Positions 29,860-33,915 of a DNA stretch of 33,915 bases are shown piece by piece. A model generated the notes under the pieces. The model was not told the origin of the DNA, searched no databases, and worked only from the letters and a program-made list of their open reading frames with translations. Location: the NCBI GenBank assembly GCA_900660155.1, contig CABFPE010000490.1, positions 433,190-467,104 on the forward strand, written 5' to 3'. The position numbers and the translations under genes are program-made. Position 1 is the stretch's first letter, and each line of letters opens with the position of its first letter. The DNA comes from Hofstenia miamia (Eukaryota; Xenacoelomorpha; Acoela; Hofsteniidae).

Positions 29860-31331
29860 AAAAGGAAATAATATGCCATCAGCATCAAGTCTTATCAGAA
29901 ATAATTAAAAGAATCCAGGATCCATTTTTTCCTACCACTCCAGTGGTAAATAAATACTTTAAATGATACAATTGGAAACTAACTGAGAATGGCTTTCTCT
30001 ATGCAAAAAGTTGAAACAACAGACTTGAAATCCCCAAATACTTTCACAGGGACCTAGTAAGACAAGTACATGAGAGGGAACATCTTGGTATAATACAAAT
30101 TGAAAATACTTTTAATACTTGATATGTCACCATAGGCATAAGACCTGCAGTCATAAATGTTATTGATAAGTGCAAAAAATGTCTTCTACAAAACACCAGT
30201 CATTTTCCTGAACAAAGAGCTGAACTCAAGTGCAGCATACCAAAAGACCTAATGAGGTTGTCCATATGGATTTGGAACAGCTGTCAAGGGATGGTGAATG
30301 CTTTCAGTACCTTGTGGTAATGGTTGATCACTTTAACAAATATGCTAGAATCATTCTACTAAACAGTATGATTGCCAAACAGATAGCAGAGAAAATAGTG
30401 AAAGAAGGGATATTAAAGTATGGACCCATGTGTAAATTAGTATCTGATTGCAGTCCTTAATTTGAAAACAATTTAATGCAAGTATTAATGAGAGAATTAG
30501 AAGTCATTCACAAGTTCACAACAGCCTATCACCTGCAGGCAAATGGGTTGGTGGAAAGACTAAATAGAACTCTAATCAAATTGATCAGAGTAGCACTAAC
30601 ACACACTGCTGGCGCACAGTGGAGACAAGTCATTGAATTCATAGAATACTTCTACAACACCTCTGTACACTCCAGAATGGGAGTGAGTCCATTTAAAGCC
30701 ATGTTTGGTCATGAGGCATTAACCTCATTACCTATGATGTTCCCAAAATACACAGAGAATAGCATTGAACAATAAGTCTCTCAACTGATGAATGATATGC
30801 AACAAATTCACTTAACAGTATGCTATAATACTAATCAATCTAGCATACTACAGAAGAAAACTTTTAATATAAAAGTGTATGGTGAGCCCCATAAGTGGGG
30901 TGATAAAGTTTTTGCCTAATTCCCCATGTATTACTACTGATCACAATTAACTAAGAAAATTGGCAAATAATTGGCAGGGCCTGTTTATAATAGAGAAGGT
31001 GCTTGACCAAAACACATACACATTAAATAATGGTAAAACCATACATTTTCAAAGGCTTAAAAGAGCTGTAAAAGACATAGAGAATGTATTCAATGATGAT
31101 AACAAATTTACCTTAGTTGATAATGGTATCAATGTTTTTGAAACATATGAAAATTTAACTGATTTTTCTGAAGAGGATTTTTCTGATAGTGATATCAACA
31201 ATACTGAAACAGATCAAATACATGTATTGCCCCAGAGAAGGACTAGAGGGAAACAAAACTTTCATCCCAAAATTTGGCACCTTAACCTTATAACTCCATT
31301 TAGGAATGACACCCACCAGAAGGAAAAATGA
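29860..31331 (+). pseudogene. Gypsy copy C integrase with acidic C-terminal tail
   Basis: The N-terminal zinc domain is at about 30060-30195 (HEREHLG ... KCKKC) with an in-frame TGA (FNT-stop-YV) where copy B has Arg. The core is in two open parts: 30230-30460 with Asp at 30269-30271 (VHMDL) and Asp at 30446-30448 (VSDCS), and 30476-30775 with Glu at 30554-30556 (NGLVERLNR), so the D-D-E triad survives. The C-terminal segment 30960-31331 (NNWQGLFIIEKVLDQNTYTL, TIHFQRLKRAV) aligns with copies A and B and ends in an acidic tail (LTDFSEEDFSDSDINN) and a basic patch (PQRRTRGK). At least four stops or shifts interrupt it. Confidence 0.87.
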
Positions 31332-31784
31332 TAGTTGCCAGCTCCACCATCCTGCTGAAGAGTGAGAAGGGAGATGGTAAGTAGGATAGATGATGCTGAT
31401 GCCTCAACTAGGCAAGAGAGACACATATCTCTGCATGACAAGGCACATGATAGAAAAATGGGACAACATGAAGGTGCTGAGGAGATTCCAACCTTGTGTA
31501 GGTGACATGTAGCTCCATGACTAGGAGAGGAGACAGTAGCAGCAACGTCCCAATCTTGCTACTAAGAGGGAAGAAATGTATCTCCACATGCATGAGAAGA
31601 TCTGGCACAACAAACTGATAAAACTAAAACTTTTACTAATGCTTTTAGTGAATTACAAATTGTAAATAACCCTCAAATGAGTGACTTGATAACCCCTTCA
31701 ACCTTATTTAGTTCCTCCACCACCACATCCACCATTTGTTCAAGAAAAACTGAGGATCAAAAAACAAAAAATGTCCAAGATTGG
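31332..31784 (+). other. Purine-rich linker between integrase and ORFX of copy C
   Basis: Corresponds in position to the repeat-bearing linker of copy B. It contains two diverged copies of a purine-rich unit (near 31412-31450 and 31562-31605; AGAGACACATATCTC.GCATG and GAAGAAATGTATCTCCACATG). No intact frame; ends in a Ser/Thr-rich reading (SSSTTTSTIC) shortly before ORFX. Confidence 0.5.
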
Positions 31785-33780
31785 TAATGAAACTCTTCAT
31801 CCATACTTCATAGCCATGCATTGAGCCACCCATTTTGTCTGAGACAATACATCTGAAGAATCTCAAAATAAGTTAAGGTGGACTTAAAATACAAAGAAAT
31901 TACCATGTTCCATCAACATGATACCATTTGTGATGGGCACCAAATGTTGCCCTAAAATTAATAAGATAATTTGTTATGATTCAAAAATGCTTGAAGGAAT
32001 CAGTCAACTATATTGGAGGAGTACTGTGCACACATCATTTGATGAGGACTTCAATATCAAGAATTTATGTCAATTCTTAAGCAATGGAAACACCATTAGT
32101 AGATTTGAGTGTGTGAATATTAATTTTTTCAATCTGTTAGTGATGTATTTCTTCTGAGTTTATGAGGTGAAAAAGGAAAAAATAATGGAGCACATCAAGA
32201 TCTGTTCAGAATTGCCAAGGTCAAAAAAATACAACTAGTAATGGTATTAAGAGAGGAATATGAAGACAACATACCAGAAGCCATTGAGAGCTTATATTTT
32301 CATATTGAAAACTTCATTATCTTGTACTGTTCTAGCTATCACCCAATTTCAATGTATCATACCAGCATCATATCTGTGATGAAACTACTTTATACTGATT
32401 TGATGTTATGCAAAAAGATCCCCTCTCACCAGTTAGCAGTTGACCAGAACCTAGTCATCAATACTATACTGCAATCACTTTACAAAGTAACTGATATGAG
32501 AGTTAGTTTTGCTTCCCTCAAAGTATACAGAAATTGCATGAGATCCAAGAGATATGGAATGATATCAATAAGAACCCCAAGTCTGATTGGCCCATACTAA
32601 ACATCAGAAGCCCCACTGCCCAATATCATAGATCAGTGGAGAGAATACTGCACAACTAAAGTTGTCTTATGACTAACAAGACAGGAAAAATTATAGAAAC
32701 CATTTATTTTCCAAAAAGAATGTACCTAATATATGTATGCTAGAGGTGCCATTTGGATAATTACAATCTATCTGACTAGAGATCCTCAGTTAACACTTAT
32801 AAAGAACAATGAAAAACATACATCCATAGCAAAGATGGCAAATCACAAAGTAGCAGTATGCCCCCTGTCATAGAGGGCAAACAATTGGATGCTTCCCAAA
32901 TGTACACTTCCATTATCACCAGGCTAAACCAAAAAGGCTATGGAGAAATTCAAAAAATATTATGCCTGACTGGTGGGGGTGACCAGTATAACCAGTAGGA
33001 TTTTGATAATAATGATTAGCAACCAACTGGGGATTTGTCCATTGGACGTGAATATTTTTGGAGATATGGTCAAGAAATACATGTAGGGCACCACAGCTGA
33101 AACTAAGTTTGCAACTTTTCACTCAGAGAATGCCCTGCTAAGCACCAAACAGCTCATGGAACAATTACTTCAGTCTACCAACAGGTTCTTAGAAATACTG
33201 AAAATCAATCATGTCCCTGATAGAAACAAGATTTTCTTCAATTTAGAATGGTTTTCCTATCCAGAATGTGGCTATGGACAATTTACAGAATCCACCCAAC
33301 ATGTCAAAAAAGAAGTAAGATTGTACCTATCATTATATTAGAGCAAATTATGAGGACTCCAGAGCTGTTCTTTAAGGAGGAGAATTACTAGCAAAATCAT
33401 CAGTGCACCTCTCTCTGTCAATCAGAGAACTCATAGAAAGGGTAATTTTAGAAAAGTTTGGAGGACCTTTGACACCCCTGAGGCCCACGCCTCAATGGTT
33501 GATTACCAAAAATGAGTGAATCCTGATGATAGAGCTGAAGATCTATCTATTCAAAGAAGAGTGCTATTTGAATCAAAGGAAAAAACATCTTCACCATGAT
33601 GAAATGGTGCTTAACAGAAATGTTTACAAAAGAAGAGCTGGTCATTTTACAGTCTCCACAGCAACAAGTAGCCCTGGATGTAGAGTGCACCACTGTTTGT
33701 GTCAAAATATCCTCCACTCAAATTGAAGAACTATGACCAAAAAGGTTATGAAAAACAGATTCTGGGACACATTTAAAAAA
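31785..33780 (+). pseudogene. ORFX of gypsy copy C: decayed homologue of copy B ORFX
   Basis: Plus strand across several frames. Shared landmarks with copy B in the same order: ETLHPYF at 31789-31809 (identical seven residues), STVHTSFDEDF at 32020-32052 (copy B STVHVTFDENF), an ANNWMLPKCTLPL block near 32875-32915 (copy B KNWLLKGHIEIL), and GICPLDVNIF then KKYM-stop-GTTAET at about 33028-33105 (copy B GIVPEEITLF and RKYLWGATSET). The distances between landmarks are also similar. The longest open part is 32241-32600, in which REEYEDNIPEAIESLYFHIENF aligns loosely with copy B. Further open parts are 33156-33341 and 33526-33726. More than ten stops or shifts. No known domain recognised. Confidence 0.65.
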
Positions 33781-33871
33781 GGCAAGAATTAACTATCAAT
33801 CAGAACCTGTTTGTTATTTACTCATATTGGCAATTGCATTCAATTGTTTATTAGATTACCAGTTTTTGTTT

Positions 33872-33884
33872 GTATATATACATA

Positions 33885-33915
<31 letters not shown>
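33872..33915. repeat. (TA)n microsatellite at window end
   Basis: Alternating TA/ATA sequence, becoming a pure TA run from about 33888 and continuing off the window. Confidence 0.9.

Larger units (their letters stand above)
28560..33790 (+). mobile_element. Gypsy copy C: 5'-truncated retroelement facing copy B
   Basis: Plus-strand order: RT, RNase H, integrase, acidic tail and linker, ORFX. Starts within the RT N-terminus directly next to the presumed 5' end of copy B, so the two copies are head to head. Gag and protease are absent. Each domain aligns with copies A and B, but all contain stops or frameshifts. No PBS or LTR seen. Confidence 0.82.

Noticed and set aside
19700..33790. Copies B and C considered as one giant palindromic element
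   Set aside because: The arms are not collinear: copy C lacks gag and protease, and homologous domains are kilobases from the junction at unequal distances.

Overview
This window is repeat-dominated DNA from a eukaryote, most likely an invertebrate animal. It holds no recognisable host gene, rRNA or tRNA. The base composition is AT-rich, and everything identifiable is a transposable element or its debris: four non-LTR (LINE) reverse-transcriptase fragments, three degenerate Ty3/gypsy-type LTR-retroelement copies, one probable Ty1/copia remnant, at least two families of small inverted-repeat elements (MITEs), and simple repeats. The mix of LINE types, hAT-like MITEs and metazoan-style gypsy elements points to an animal; the phylum cannot be read from this sequence.

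Layout. 1-7.6 kb (CpG-containing): an open LINE reverse transcriptase on the minus strand (1-647) cut by a TAT microsatellite and a 33-bp minisatellite; a second, decayed LINE on the minus strand (about 1585-3300); then a ~3.2 kb unit bounded by ~200-bp imperfect inverted repeats (3541-3760 and 6603-6785) that encloses a third LINE folded into plus, minus and plus pieces around a single ambiguous base (5014). Small MITEs follow. 7.6-12.2 kb: almost CpG-free, mostly non-coding DNA with further MITEs (8665-8960, 9405-9784) and a probable copia RT/RNase H remnant (10.66-11.5 kb, minus).

12.2-16.8 kb (minus): gypsy copy A, the oldest, lacking nucleocapsid-protease and most of RNase H, with a hAT-like MITE (13523-13879, perfect 8-bp target duplication) in its integrase region. 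17.3-18.9 kb (plus): an unassigned decayed coding-like stretch and a fourth LINE fragment. 19.7-28.5 kb (minus): gypsy copy B, the most complete, reading from a tRNA-Met-like primer site through gag (coiled coil, capsid, CCHC knuckle), protease, RT, RNase H and integrase, then a long extra reading frame, ORFX. 28.6-33.8 kb (plus): gypsy copy C, lacking its 5' part and facing copy B head to head, with RT, RNase H, integrase and its own decayed ORFX. The window ends in a TA microsatellite.

How the parts relate. The three gypsy copies belong to one family, because their capsid, RT, integrase and integrase C-terminal segments align where present. None can be active: all carry stops, frameshifts and lost catalytic residues. 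Two points stand out. First, copies B and C share an ORFX of at least ~700 codons downstream of integrase that I cannot assign to any family. Second, CpG is nearly absent from about 7.55 kb to the window end except in one young MITE, and many stops and catalytic losses in the gypsy copies fit CpG to TpG/CpA change, as expected from long-term cytosine methylation of silenced elements.
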